A DNA stretch of 64,000 nt from Xanthobacteraceae bacterium (lineage in GTDB: Bacteria; Pseudomonadota; Alphaproteobacteria; Rhizobiales; Xanthobacteraceae). Below the pieces are notes generated by a model, which saw only the letters and a list, made by a program, of their open reading frames with translations, had not been told where the DNA came from and did no database searches. The stretch's first letter is position 1, and the number at the start of each line of letters is the position of its first letter. The stretch is taken from the NCBI GenBank assembly GCA_019635635.1, contig JAHBZB010000001.1, forward strand, positions 620,001 to 684,000, given 5' to 3'. This document shows positions 8,628 to 16,981 of the stretch, one piece after another. Made by a program: the position numbers and the translations under genes.

Positions 8628-10136
8628 GTGTTCGAGAACCTGACCGGCCGCCTCGGCGGCGTACTCGACAGGCTTCGTGGCCGCGGCGCGCTTACCGAGC
8701 GCGACGTGACCGAAGCCATGCGCGAGGTGCGTCAGGCGCTCTTGGAAGCCGACGTCTCGCTCGAAGTGGCGCGCGCCTTCGTCGAGAAGGTGACCGTGCG
8801 CGCGGTCGGCGCGGAAGTCATCCGCTCGGTGACGCCGGGCCAGATGGTCGCGAAAATCGTCCACGACGAACTGGTCGCGGTGCTGGGCTCCGACGCGAAG
8901 CCGATCGATCTGGCAGCGACCCCACCGGTCGCGATCCTGATGGTCGGCTTGCAGGGCTCGGGCAAAACCACCTCGACCGGCAAGATCGCAAAGCGCCTGA
9001 AAGAACGCGCGCGCAAAAAAGTTCTGATGGCGTCGTTAGACGTGCGCCGCCCGGCAGCGCAGGAGCAGCTCGCGGTCCTCGGCAAGCAGGTAGCCGTCGA
9101 TACGCTTGCCATCGTCGAAGGCGAGAACGCGGTCGCGATCACGAAGCGCGCTTTGAACGAAGCGCGCCGCGGCGGCTACGACGTCGTGATGCTCGACTCG
9201 GCCGGTCGCGTCACGGTTGATGAAGAACTCATGCAAGAGGCGGCGGACGTCGCCGAACTCGCCAAGCCCCACGAAATTCTGCTGGTCGCGGACGCACTCA
9301 CCGGCCAGGACGCGGTGAACACCGCGCGCGCGTTCGATGCGAAGCTTGCCGTCACCGGCATCGTGCTGACGCGCGTCGACGGCGACGGGCGCGGGGGCGC
9401 GGCACTTTCCATGCGCGCGGTCACCGGCAAGCCGATCAAGCTGATCGGTACGGGTGAAAAACTCGACGCGCTCGAGGACTTCGATCCGTCGCGCATCGCC
9501 GGCCGAATCCTGGGCATGGGCGACGTGGTCGGCCTCGTCGAGAAGGCTACCGAAAATCTCGACGCCGCCAAGATGCAGGCGACCGCCGAGAAGATGCGCA
9601 AAGGCTCGTTCGACCTTTCGGATCTGCGCGATCAGCTCGACCAGATGAGCAAGATGGGCGGGCTCGCGGGGCTGATGGGCATGATGCCCGGCGTCGCCAA
9701 GATGAAGAACCAGATGGCGAACATGAATATCGATGACGGTCTTCTGAAGCGGCAGAAGGCGATCATCGACTCCATGACGCCGGGCGAGCGCCGCAACCCG
9801 GATGTGTTGAAGGCGTCCCGCAAGCGCCGCATCTCGGCGGGTTCGGGCGCGAAGGTCGAAGAGATCAATCGGCTTTTGAAAATGCACCGGCAGATGGCCG
9901 ACGTCATGAAGTCGATGCGCAAGGGCAAAGGCGGCGGCATGCTTGCGGGCTTGGGCAACATGCTCGGCATGGGTCCGGGCGGCCAGATGCCTTCGCAGGA
10001 AGAAATCCAGAAACTCGCCGAGAAAATGCCGGACGCAGGAAAGCTGCCCGCGCAATTTCCCGGCCTCTCCAACATGCCTTCGAAATTTCCCGGCTTGCCG
10101 GGGCTCGGTGGCGTGAATCCACTCAAGAAAAAGTAG
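8628..10136 (+). CDS. ffh: Signal recognition particle protein Ffh
   Basis: SRP GTPase that binds signal sequences and SRP RNA. 502 residues: N domain, G domain with GLQGSGKTTSTGK, DVRRPAAQEQL, a DSAGR version of the usual DTAGR, and TRVDGDGRGGAAL; then a methionine-rich M domain with SGSG-type RNA-binding region (ISAGSGAKVEEINRLLK) and a Gly/Met/Pro-rich tail. The start is GTG (FENLTGRLGG follows) with a GGAG sequence 11 bases upstream. A 7-codon ATG frame (8620-8643) overlaps the start. Heads the ffh-rpsP-rimM-trmD-rplS series. Confidence 0.97.
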   Translation: MFENLTGRLGGVLDRLRGRGALTERDVTEAMREVRQALLEADVSLEVARAFVEKVTVRAVGAEVIRSVTPGQMVAKIVHDELVAVLGSDAKPIDLAATPPVAILMVGLQGSGKTTSTGKIAKRLKERARKKVLMASLDVRRPAAQEQLAVLGKQVAVDTLAIVEGENAVAITKRALNEARRGGYDVVMLDSAGRVTVDEELMQEAADVAELAKPHEILLVADALTGQDAVNTARAFDAKLAVTGIVLTRVDGDGRGGAALSMRAVTGKPIKLIGTGEKLDALEDFDPSRIAGRILGMGDVVGLVEKATENLDAAKMQATAEKMRKGSFDLSDLRDQLDQMSKMGGLAGLMGMMPGVAKMKNQMANMNIDDGLLKRQKAIIDSMTPGERRNPDVLKASRKRRISAGSGAKVEEINRLLKMHRQMADVMKSMRKGKGGGMLAGLGNMLGMGPGGQMPSQEEIQKLAEKMPDAGKLPAQFPGLSNMPSKFPGLPGLGGVNPLKKK

Positions 10137-10160
10137 TCACTTCTAAAAAAGGAAACTGAA

Positions 10161-10529
10161 ATGTCAGTCGTCATTCGTCTTTCCCGCGCGGGCGCGAAGA
10201 AGCGTCCGTTCTACCGTCTCGTGGTTGCCGACTCGCGCTTTCCGCGCGACGGGCGCTTCATTGAGCGCGTCGGCACCTATGACCCGAAGAAGCCGAAGGA
10301 TTCGCCGGAGCGCGTGAAGCTCGAGCTCGAGCGCATCAAGTACTGGCTCTCCAAAGGCGCGCAGCCGTCGGACCGCATCACGCGCTTCCTCGACGCCGCG
10401 GGTCTCTTGAAGCGCAAGCCGCGCAATAACCCGCAGAAGGCGAAGCCGAAGAAGGAAGCGGCTGCGGCTCCGGAAGCTGCGGCACCCGCCGCTGCTGCTC
10501 CTGCCGCCGAAGCGCCGGCTGCGAGCTAA
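10161..10529 (+). CDS. rpsP: 30S ribosomal protein S16
   Basis: Small-subunit ribosomal protein needed for 30S assembly. The N-terminal 80 residues are standard S16 ([27 protein letters not shown]). The protein is 122 residues because of a C-terminal extension of about 40 residues, first Lys-rich and then almost only Ala, Pro and Glu, a feature often seen in rhizobia. A strong ribosome-binding site (AAAAAGGAAA) precedes the ATG. 24 bp after ffh and 9 bp before rimM. Confidence 0.97.
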   Translation: MSVVIRLSRAGAKKRPFYRLVVADSRFPRDGRFIERVGTYDPKKPKDSPERVKLELERIKYWLSKGAQPSDRITRFLDAAGLLKRKPRNNPQKAKPKKEAAAAPEAAAPAAAAPAAEAPAAS

Positions 10530-10538
10530 CGGACCTCG

Positions 10539-11066
10539 ATGGATCGCGTCTGCGTCGCAAAGATCGGCGCCGCGCATGGTTTGCGCGGCGAAGTGCGATT
10601 GCAGGTCTTCACGCAAGACCCGGATGCGATCCTCAAATTCGGCGAACTGACAAGCGAGGACGGCACGAAGAAATTCCGTGTCGCCTCGCTGCGTCCGGCC
10701 AAGGGTCACTTCGTGGCCAGGCTCGACGGCGTGAACGACCGCAACGCTTCGGAACTGCTCACCAATATCGAGTTGTTCGTCGCGCGCGAGAAACTTCCCA
10801 AGATCGAAGACGATGGCGAATTCTATCACGCCGACCTGATCGGGCTTCGTGTGGAAGACAAGGCCGGAAAAAATTACGGCGTCGTCGTCGCGGTCCGGAA
10901 TTACGGCGCGAGCGATTTGCTCGAAGTCGCGGAGCCCCCGAAAAAATCCGGTGCGCTCATTCCGTTTATCGATCAATTCGTGCCGGAAGTGGATCTCGCA
11001 GGCGGCCGCGTCGTGATCGAGCCGGTGCCGGGGTTGTTCGACGAGCCGAAGGCGGAATCGAAATGA
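10539..11066 (+). CDS. rimM: Ribosome maturation factor RimM
   Basis: Assists assembly of the 30S head, acting with S19 near S16's neighbours. The 175-residue protein has the RimM N-terminal beta-barrel ([18 protein letters not shown]) and the PRC-barrel C-terminal half ([33 protein letters not shown]). It starts 9 bp after rpsP, and its stop overlaps the trmD ATG (ATGA), so translation is probably coupled. Confidence 0.96.
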   Translation: MDRVCVAKIGAAHGLRGEVRLQVFTQDPDAILKFGELTSEDGTKKFRVASLRPAKGHFVARLDGVNDRNASELLTNIELFVAREKLPKIEDDGEFYHADLIGLRVEDKAGKNYGVVVAVRNYGASDLLEVAEPPKKSGALIPFIDQFVPEVDLAGGRVVIEPVPGLFDEPKAESK

Positions 11067-11764
11067 CCTGGCGCGCGTCGGTGCTGACCCTGTTTCCGGA
11101 AATGTTTCCGGGGCCGCTCGGAATTTCGCTTGCGGGCAAGGCACTCGGCGCCGGAACGTGGTCGCTCGAAGCGCAGGACATTCGCGCATCCGCCACCGAC
11201 AAGCATCGCACCGTGGACGACACGCCCTCCGGCGGCGGTCCGGGCATGGTGATGCGCGCCGACATTCTCGCGAAAGCCATCGACGCCGCTTCCCCCAAAG
11301 ACGATCCGCGGCCGCGACTCCTGATGAGTCCGCGGGGGCTGCCGCTCACGCAGGCGCGCGTTCGCGAACTCTCCGCAGGGCCGGGCGTCGTGATCGTCTG
11401 CGGCCGTTTCGAAGGGGTGGACGAACGCATCATTGCTGCCCGCAACCTCAAGGAGATCTCGGTCGGGGACTACGTGCTTTCGGGCGGCGAGATCGGGGCC
11501 TTCGTGCTCTTGGACGCCTGCGTCCGGCTGCTCCCCGGCGTCATGGGAGACGAGGCTTCCGGAACCGAGGAAAGCTTCTCGGACGGGCTTCTCGAGTACC
11601 CCCAATACACCCGGCCGCCGGAGTTCGAAGGGGTATCGATTCCGCCGGTTCTGACCTCCGGGGACCACGCCAAAGTGGCCGCCTGGCGCCGTGCCGAGGC
11701 CGAGAAGTTAACGGCTACCCGCCGCCCGGACCTGCCGGGCCAAAAGGGGGGCAAAAAGGCATGA
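11063..11764 (+). CDS. trmD: tRNA (guanine-N(1)-)-methyltransferase TrmD
   Basis: SPOUT-class enzyme that methylates G37 of tRNAs with G36, preventing +1 frameshifts. 233 residues with the substrate/AdoMet trefoil-knot elements [24 protein letters not shown] and [19 protein letters not shown], and the C-terminal domain [18 protein letters not shown]. Overlaps rimM by four bases; 88 bp separate it from rplS. Confidence 0.97.
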   Translation: MTWRASVLTLFPEMFPGPLGISLAGKALGAGTWSLEAQDIRASATDKHRTVDDTPSGGGPGMVMRADILAKAIDAASPKDDPRPRLLMSPRGLPLTQARVRELSAGPGVVIVCGRFEGVDERIIAARNLKEISVGDYVLSGGEIGAFVLLDACVRLLPGVMGDEASGTEESFSDGLLEYPQYTRPPEFEGVSIPPVLTSGDHAKVAAWRRAEAEKLTATRRPDLPGQKGGKKA

Positions 11765-11852
11765 CAAGGCCGGAATCTTCCCCTATAGACCCCGCCCATC
11801 CCGTTATGGATTTCACTTCCCGGCGCCGGATCGCTGGCGCGGAGCAACTGTC

Positions 11853-12341
11853 ATGAACCTCATCCAGACTATCGAAAAAGAAGAAATCGCCCGCGTCACC
11901 GGCGGCAAGCCGATGCCGAAGTTCCAGCCCGGCGACACGCTGATCGTGAACGTCCGCATCAAGGAAGGCGAGCGCTCGCGCGTGCAGGCCTATGAAGGCG
12001 TGTGCATCGCGCGTTCCGGCGGTGGCCTCCAAGAGAGCTTCACCGTCCGCAAGATTTCCTACGGCGAAGGCGTCGAGCGTGTGTTTCCGCTCTACTCGCC
12101 GAACATCGAATCGATCGACGTCGTGCGCCGCGGCAAGGTCCGCCGTGCGAAGCTCTATTATCTGCGCGAACTCGAAGGTAAGCGCGCCCGCATCGTCGAG
12201 CGTCAGGACGCGGCGGCTGCCGCGATGGACGCGGAAGCGGCGGCGCTGAAGGCCGCGGCCCCGAAGGCCGAGAAGGTCAAGAAAGAGCGCCCGAAAGCTG
12301 TCGCGGCGACGCGCGCGGCCAAGGGCGGCGGCAAGAAGTAA
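11853..12341 (+). CDS. rplS: 50S ribosomal protein L19
   Basis: Large-subunit protein at the subunit interface. The first 115 residues are typical L19 ([55 protein letters not shown]). A C-terminal extension of about 45 residues rich in Ala, Lys and Glu makes it 162 residues, mirroring the S16 extension in the same operon. Followed by a strong rho-independent terminator, marking the operon end. Confidence 0.97.
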   Translation: MNLIQTIEKEEIARVTGGKPMPKFQPGDTLIVNVRIKEGERSRVQAYEGVCIARSGGGLQESFTVRKISYGEGVERVFPLYSPNIESIDVVRRGKVRRAKLYYLRELEGKRARIVERQDAAAAAMDAEAAALKAAAPKAEKVKKERPKAVAATRAAKGGGKK

Positions 12342-12377
12342 GCCTTCGCTTACCAAGACTTCGCTCACGAAGAATTC

Positions 12378-12411
12378 AAAAAGGCCGGCGCATTCCCGCC
12401 GGCCTTTTTAT
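12378..12411 (+). terminator. Rho-independent terminator after rplS
   Basis: An 8-bp GC stem (GGCCGGCG/CGCCGGCC) with a CATTCC loop, preceded by five A and followed by TTTTTATTT. Ends the ffh-rpsP-rimM-trmD-rplS transcript. Confidence 0.9.
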
Positions 12412-12456
12412 TTATGCATGTGCTCACGCAACCGGATCGCGCATGGGGAGTTTTCA

Positions 12457-12846
12457 ATGACGATGTCTGGTGTTTCCAAAGCGAAAACCGTGCTGATCGC
12501 GGCCTTTGCCGCGGCGGCGTTTTCGTGGCCGGCACTCGCGGAAACCCTCAACGTCGAAGTGCAGTCGTCCTCGGTCGAGCGCGATAAAATCACGAACGAT
12601 GTCGTGGTCACGATCGAGCTTTCGCCGGATGGCAAGACCGCATTCGAGAATTTCACCGAGCGCAACAAGGGCCGCCAGATCGAAGTGCGCGTCGGCTCGA
12701 CCGTGCTTCTGAAAGCGCGGCTGGTCGAAAAGATTTCCGGCGGCATCATCCGGGCGAGCACGAAATTCACCGAAGAAGAAGGCCGGAAAGTCTCCGCGCA
12801 ACTCACGCGCGGCACCATGATCACGCTCGAAGACAAGCTCGACTGA
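12457..12846 (+). CDS. Exported protein resembling the SecD P1 head subdomain
   Basis: A 129-residue protein with a cleavable signal peptide (hydrophobic core about 12-24, cleavage near ALAE). The mature part resembles the P1 head subdomain of SecD: a hydrophobic strand followed by LSPDGKTAFENFTERNKGRQ, then a beta segment RVGSTVLLKARLVEKISGG, comparable with the SecD pattern of a D-x-x-G-x-x-x-F-x-x-x-T helix, a G-[KR]-x-[IL] strand and an I-x-G-G turn. No membrane helices of SecD are present. The start is the ATG at 12457 behind GGGGAG; an ATG two codons later is also possible. Function unknown; resemblance is by eye, not by search. Confidence 0.7.
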   Translation: MTMSGVSKAKTVLIAAFAAAAFSWPALAETLNVEVQSSSVERDKITNDVVVTIELSPDGKTAFENFTERNKGRQIEVRVGSTVLLKARLVEKISGGIIRASTKFTEEEGRKVSAQLTRGTMITLEDKLD

Positions 12847-12854
12847 CGCTTCCC

Positions 12855-13703
12855 ATGATTTCCAGACGCGCTTTCCTGCGCCTGTTCGGCGGGGCGTTCG
12901 CCGCGAGTGCCGGGCTTCTCTCTTACGCTTTCATCGAGCCGCGCTACCGTCTCGTCACCACGAGCTATCGCTTCACGCCGCCCGGCTTTCCGAAGCGCGC
13001 GAAGCCGTTACGCATTGCCGCGATCGCAGACCTGCATGCGGTCGAGCCGTGGATGCCGCTTTCGCGCATCGAGGAAATCGTCCGCGCGACCAATGCGCTC
13101 GAACCCGACCTGATCGTCCTGCTCGGCGATTATGTTTCGGCGATTCCGCGGCGGCTGCGCTCCGGCATTGTGCCGATGCAGGTGTGGGGCGGAGCGCTCG
13201 CGAAACTTTCGGCTCCGCTCGGGACCTTCGCGGTGCTCGGCAATCACGACTGGTATCACGAGCCGGAAGCCGTGCGCGCGGCGCTCGCCGGCAATGGGAT
13301 TCCGGTGTTCGAAAACGAGGCGAAGAAGCTCGAGACCGCCGACGGGTTCGAATTCTGGCTGGCGGGGCTCGGCGATCAGGTAGCGCGGCGCGACGATCTC
13401 GCAAGCACGATGCGTGCGATCACCGACGATGCGCCCGCGCTTCTGCTTGCGCACGAGCCCGATATTTTTCCGCAGGTGCCGGAGCGCATTTCCTTGACCC
13501 TGTGCGGGCATACGCATGGCGGGCAAATTCGGGTTCCCTTCCTCGGGCCGCTGATCGTGCCGTCGCGCTACGGCACCCGCTATGCCTATGGCCACATCGT
13601 CGAGCAGGGCCGGCATCTCGTGGTGTCCGGCGGCCTTGGCTGCACCTTCCTGCCGGTGCGTTTCGCCATGCCGCCGGAAATCGTGCTGCTCCAATTAGGA
13701 TAG
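12855..13703 (+). CDS. Metallophosphoesterase with Tat-like N-terminus
   Basis: A 282-residue calcineurin-like phosphoesterase of the YkuE/YaeI type. The metal-binding motifs appear in order: AIADLHA, LLGDY, VLGNHDW, LLAHEPD and CGHTHGGQ. The N-terminus SRRAFLRLFGG followed by a hydrophobic stretch looks like a twin-arginine export or anchor signal, so the enzyme probably acts in the periplasm or at the membrane. Related proteins act on lipid-linked or UDP-diacylglucosamine-type substrates, but the substrate here cannot be told. Starts 8 bp after the SecD-head-like gene, so co-transcribed. Confidence 0.87.
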   Translation: MISRRAFLRLFGGAFAASAGLLSYAFIEPRYRLVTTSYRFTPPGFPKRAKPLRIAAIADLHAVEPWMPLSRIEEIVRATNALEPDLIVLLGDYVSAIPRRLRSGIVPMQVWGGALAKLSAPLGTFAVLGNHDWYHEPEAVRAALAGNGIPVFENEAKKLETADGFEFWLAGLGDQVARRDDLASTMRAITDDAPALLLAHEPDIFPQVPERISLTLCGHTHGGQIRVPFLGPLIVPSRYGTRYAYGHIVEQGRHLVVSGGLGCTFLPVRFAMPPEIVLLQLG

Positions 13704-13730
13704 TTTGCGGGCCGATTAGAGCGGGTCTAT

Positions 13731-13880
13731 ATGAGCCCCATGCCGAAGACCCGGACCCCGGAACGTATTGGAAATGCAGGCGCCGCGCGCCCGCTGACCT
13801 TTGTCGTGCTGCGCGATCACGCGCGGCTGCCGGGCCGTTTCTTCGGGCGGCTGACCGCCTCGATCCAGGCAGCGCTTTAA
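13731..13880 (+). CDS. Possible small protein, unknown
   Basis: A 49-codon frame from ATG to TAA between the metallophosphoesterase and leuC. The product is basic (many Arg, Pro) with no signal peptide, motif or recognised family. There is no strong ribosome-binding site before the ATG. Codon use is similar to the neighbours, but high-GC DNA gives such frames by chance. Reported only as a candidate. Confidence 0.25.
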   Translation: MSPMPKTRTPERIGNAGAARPLTFVVLRDHARLPGRFFGRLTASIQAAL

Positions 13881-13952
13881 GCGGGCGTTCGCGGTTCGCC
13901 GCGTATTTTTAACCCGCTTCCATTCAATCGAATTTAGCCAAGAGCCAAGACG

Positions 13953-15362
13953 ATGAAACCGCGCACTCTCTACGACAAAATCTGGGACGATCATCTGGTC
14001 GACGAACAGCCCGACGGCACCTGCCTGCTCTATATCGACCGCCACCTCGTGCATGAGGTGACGAGCCCGCAGGCCTTCGAGGGCCTGCGCATGGCCGGCC
14101 GCAAGGTGCATGCGCCCGAGAAGACGCTCGCGGTGGTCGACCACAATATCCAGACCACCGACCGCTCGAAAGGCATCGCCGATCCGGAATCGCGCACGCA
14201 GGTCGAGGCGTTAGCTTCCAACGCAAAAGAATTCGGCATCGACTATTTCGACGAGCACGACCGCCGTCAGGGCATCGTGCACATCATCGGACCCGAGCAG
14301 GGCTTTACGCTGCCGGGTACCACGATCGTCTGCGGCGACAGCCACACCTCGACGCATGGCGCCTTCGGTGCGCTCGCGCACGGCATCGGCACTTCGGAAG
14401 TCGAGCATGTGCTGGCGACGCAGACGCTGATCCAGAAAAAAGCGAAGAACATGCGCGTGACGGTGGACGGCAAGCTGCCGGAAGGCGTCGGCGCGAAGGA
14501 CATTATTCTCGCGATCATCGGCGAAATCGGCACCGCCGGCGGAACGGGGAGCGTCATCGAGTTCGCGGGCGAAGCGATGCGTTCGCTCACGATGGAAGGC
14601 CGCATGACGGTCTGCAACATGACCATCGAAGGCGGCGCGCGCGCGGGCCTCGTCGCGCCCGACGAGAAGGCGTTCGAGTATCTCAAGGGCCGTCCGCGCT
14701 CGCCGAAGAACGGCGACTGGGACGCGGCCATGCGCTACTGGGAAACGCTCTACTCCGACGACGGCGCGCATTTTGACCGCGAGGTGAAGCTCGACGGCGC
14801 AGCACTTCCGCCGATCGTGTCCTGGGGCACGAGCCCGGAAGACGTGGTTTCCATCTCCGGCGTGGTGCCGGACCCCGCGAAGCTCGCCGACGAGAACCAG
14901 CGCATCGCGAAGCAGCGTGCGCTCGACTATATGGGATTGAGCGCCGGAACCAGGATCACCGACATCAAGCTCGACAAGATTTTCATCGGCTCCTGCACCA
15001 ACGGCCGCATCGAGGATCTTCGCGTGGTCGCGAAGATGGTCGACGGCAAAAAGGTGCATGACGCGGTGAGCGCGATGATCGTGCCGGGCTCGGGTCTGGT
15101 GAAGGCGCAAGCCGAGCAGGAAGGTCTCGACAAGATCTTCAAGGCGGCAGGCTTCGAATGGCGCGAGCCGGGCTGCTCGATGTGCCTTGCGATGAACCCC
15201 GACAAGCTGAAACCCGAAGAGCGTTGCGCCTCGACCTCAAACCGCAACTTCGAGGGCCGTCAGGGCTACAAGGGCCGCACGCATCTTGTTTCGCCCGCGA
15301 TGGCGGCGGCTGCGGCGATCGCCGGTCACTTCGTCGATGTGCGGCAGTGGCCGAAGCACTGA
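13953..15362 (+). CDS. leuC: 3-isopropylmalate dehydratase large subunit
   Basis: With LeuD, isomerises 2- to 3-isopropylmalate in leucine synthesis, using a [4Fe-4S] cluster. 469 residues, normal length. Cluster cysteines: Cys348 in [10 protein letters not shown], Cys408 and Cys411 in [12 protein letters not shown]. Conserved [12 protein letters not shown] and [12 protein letters not shown] are present. The leuD and leuB genes follow 2.6 kb downstream, separated by a minus-strand cluster of small secreted proteins, so leuC is a separate unit ended by its own terminator. Confidence 0.97.
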   Translation: MKPRTLYDKIWDDHLVDEQPDGTCLLYIDRHLVHEVTSPQAFEGLRMAGRKVHAPEKTLAVVDHNIQTTDRSKGIADPESRTQVEALASNAKEFGIDYFDEHDRRQGIVHIIGPEQGFTLPGTTIVCGDSHTSTHGAFGALAHGIGTSEVEHVLATQTLIQKKAKNMRVTVDGKLPEGVGAKDIILAIIGEIGTAGGTGSVIEFAGEAMRSLTMEGRMTVCNMTIEGGARAGLVAPDEKAFEYLKGRPRSPKNGDWDAAMRYWETLYSDDGAHFDREVKLDGAALPPIVSWGTSPEDVVSISGVVPDPAKLADENQRIAKQRALDYMGLSAGTRITDIKLDKIFIGSCTNGRIEDLRVVAKMVDGKKVHDAVSAMIVPGSGLVKAQAEQEGLDKIFKAAGFEWREPGCSMCLAMNPDKLKPEERCASTSNRNFEGRQGYKGRTHLVSPAMAAAAAIAGHFVDVRQWPKH

Positions 15363-15384
15363 GCCAATAGGCAATCTGAAAAGC

Positions 15385-15416
15385 AAAAACGGGCGCTCTT
15401 TCGAGCGCCCGTTTTC
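15385..15416. terminator. Bidirectional terminator between leuC and the Tyr/His-rich gene
   Basis: Perfect 9-bp stem CGGGCGCTC/GAGCGCCCG with a TTTC loop, flanked by AAAAA and TTTT, so it can end both leuC (plus) and the convergent gene 15437-16027 (minus). Confidence 0.85.
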
Positions 15417-15436
15417 GTTAGCGGATCTTCGCGTTC

Positions 15437-16027
15437 TCAGAACCGCGAATAGATCGTGTTGTCGTCGTTATCCTGCTGCCGAGGCTGCCAGTAGTGCTGC
15501 TTCACCGGCTGCGGCGCGTAGTAATATTGATGCGCGCGGGCCGGATACTGCGGCTGGGCGACGTAGGTGTAAGGCTGCGCGTACTGCACGTAAGTCTGCG
15601 GCTGCGCATAGTAGTAGGTCGTGGTCGCGTAGGCATAAGGCCGCGCGTAAGTCTGCTGCTGCACGTAATACTGCGGCTGCGCGGCATAGTACTGCGGCTG
15701 GGCCGCGTAATATTGCGGCTGCTGCGCGTAGTAATAGGGACGCGCGTAGTGGAAGCGCTTCGCGTAGCGATGGCGCGGGCCGTAATAGTTCTGGTTCGCG
15801 TAGTGATAGCGGCGCGCGTAGTTGAAACGCTGCGTGTGATGGCGGTGCGAATAGTGATGCCGCTGCGCGTGACTATGATGCCGGCGATAGCAGTCCGGAT
15901 GATTGCAGTTCGCCTTGACGGCGTTGTTCTGCACCGACGGTGCCGAAGCGGCGACGCGTGCGTCAGCGGCGGTCGCGAGCGTTGCAATCGCGCCGGCGGC
16001 GGCGATCGCAAGGATGAATTTTTTCAT
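15437..16027 (-). CDS. Secreted Tyr/His/Gln-rich repeat protein
   Basis: A 196-residue exported protein: signal peptide MKKFILAIAAAGAIATLATA with cleavage near ADA, a short segment VQNNAVKANCNHPDC related to the neighbours' Cys motif, then a low-complexity body of Tyr, His, Arg, Gln and Ala. The C-terminal half contains imperfect PQYYAAQ and PQTYVQYAQPYTY repeats (DNA about 15540-15735). No catalytic motif. Probably a cell-envelope or surface structural protein; function unknown. The frame is open far upstream but the signal peptide fixes the ATG at 16027. Confidence 0.75.
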   Translation of the reverse strand: MKKFILAIAAAGAIATLATAADARVAASAPSVQNNAVKANCNHPDCYRRHHSHAQRHHYSHRHHTQRFNYARRYHYANQNYYGPRHRYAKRFHYARPYYYAQQPQYYAAQPQYYAAQPQYYVQQQTYARPYAYATTTYYYAQPQTYVQYAQPYTYVAQPQYPARAHQYYYAPQPVKQHYWQPRQQDNDDNTIYSRF

Positions 16028-16044
16028 TGTGATGGCTTTCCCTG

Positions 16045-16129
16045 TTAACCATGTCTCGCGCGCATTATTTCCTCCGGCGCGTGCGCGCGAAAGCGAAAGC
16101 CGTTGGTATGGTAACCCGATATGGTAACC
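16045..16129 (-). promoter_or_regulatory. Direct repeats and CtrA-like motif upstream of the Tyr/His-rich gene
   Basis: The 10-mer TATGGTAACC occurs twice with 3 bp between copies (16107-16116 and 16120-16129), period 13 bp. A TTAACCAT octamer, the form of a non-canonical CtrA half site, lies at 16045-16052, 18 bp before the start codon of the minus-strand gene. Candidate operator region; regulator unknown. Confidence 0.3.
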
Positions 16130-16149
16130 GCGATGAGCGCGCGCCAGTC

Positions 16150-16485
16150 TCAACGCCAGGGCGAGGCGTAATAGCGGTAACGCCAATAAGGCCAGCCGTA
16201 ATAATAGTGATCGTCCGGCTTCCAGTAGAAGCGCTGCGCGTAATGCGGCGTGCCGCCGAAATAACGCTGCGGATAAAACAGCGGCGGGCGCGCCACGAAG
16301 CGCAATGTCTTCGCGCTCGTGCAGCGCCGCTGCGAAGACCAGCGATAATGATGGCAGACGCGGCTGACTTTCACGTTTCGGGAGACGACCTCCGGCGCCG
16401 CGACCGCCGCAGCCGGTGCCGCACGGGCAACCGCGGCGGGCATGAGCCATGCGATCAGTGCAAGAGCGGGAAGAAGACGTTTCAT
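16150..16485 (-). CDS. Small secreted protein with C-x-H-x-R-W-S-S loop
   Basis: A 111-residue protein with a signal peptide (MKRLLPALALIAWLMPAAVA, cleavage near ARA), an Ala/Val linker, and the motif CHHYRWSSQRRC (Cys-x10-Cys), followed by a Tyr/Trp/Pro-rich tail ending WRYRYYASPWR. The Cys motif is shared with the genes at 16559 and 16982. Probably exported and oxidised (the two cysteines could form a disulfide). Function unknown. Confidence 0.72.
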   Translation of the reverse strand: MKRLLPALALIAWLMPAAVARAAPAAAVAAPEVVSRNVKVSRVCHHYRWSSQRRCTSAKTLRFVARPPLFYPQRYFGGTPHYAQRFYWKPDDHYYYGWPYWRYRYYASPWR

Positions 16486-16524
16486 TGCGTTCTTCCTTTA
16501 GTCGCCGCCTGCGTCCGCTTCAAC

Positions 16525-16553
16525 GAAAAACGGGCGCTTCGAGAAGCGCCCGT
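16525..16553 (-). terminator. Terminator after the 16559-16828 gene
   Basis: On the minus strand, stem CGGGCGCTT/AAGCGCCCG with a CTCG loop followed by TTTTTCG. Lies directly downstream of the secreted-protein gene at 16559. Confidence 0.8.
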
Positions 16554-16558
16554 TCCGG

Positions 16559-16828
16559 TCAGCGGTGGTGCCGATGATGGTGGCGGCGATGATGCCAGTG
16601 GCGATGCCGGTGCCAGCGATGCGGCTGGTAGTAGAACGGCTGCACGTAATGATGACGGCGGAAACAACGCCAGCGGGACGACCAGCGGCGGTGATAGCAG
16701 CGCGCCTGCACGGTATTGGTTTCGACGGACGGTGTCGTCAGGCCGGAGACGCCGGCGCTTGCTGGAGTTGCAGTTGCCGCAAGACCTAGGAAACCTGCGG
16801 CGGCTAAAGCGAGTACGAGTTTTCTCAT
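16559..16828 (-). CDS. Small secreted His/Arg-rich protein with C-x-H-x-R-W-S-S loop
   Basis: An 89-residue protein. Signal peptide MRKLVLALAAAGFLGLAATA with cleavage near ASA; then TPSVETNTVQARCYHRRWSS and a second Cys closing a Cys-x10-Cys loop (CYHRRWSSRWRC). The tail is almost only His, Arg and Trp and could bind metal. It is clearly paralogous to the gene at 16982. The ATG at 16828 is chosen because it begins the signal peptide and follows AGAGAGGAAAA-type purines. Confidence 0.75.
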   Translation of the reverse strand: MRKLVLALAAAGFLGLAATATPASAGVSGLTTPSVETNTVQARCYHRRWSSRWRCFRRHHYVQPFYYQPHRWHRHRHWHHRRHHHRHHR

Positions 16829-16935
16829 TTTTTCCTCTCTCCCCATCGCGCGCGAAGAATGTAAATTTTTGCGTGAACCTCCGGTGAGATCACCGTTCAC
16901 GGCAGGTTCAGCAAAAACGCAGCGCACGAGAATCG

Positions 16936-16962
16936 GAAACGGGCGCGCATCGCGCCCGTTTC
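16936..16962 (-). terminator. Hairpin after the 16982-17194 gene
   Basis: A perfect 12-bp stem GAAACGGGCGCG/CGCGCCCGTTTC with a 3-base loop just downstream of the small secreted-protein gene. The T tract on the minus strand is weak (CGTTTCC), so termination may be partial. Confidence 0.65.
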
Positions 16963-16981
16963 ACTTTCATGCGGCCTGCGG

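Noticed and set aside
15540-15735. CRISPR-like repeat array
   Set aside because: The repeats are in frame, imperfect, without unique spacers, and encode Tyr/Gln-rich protein.
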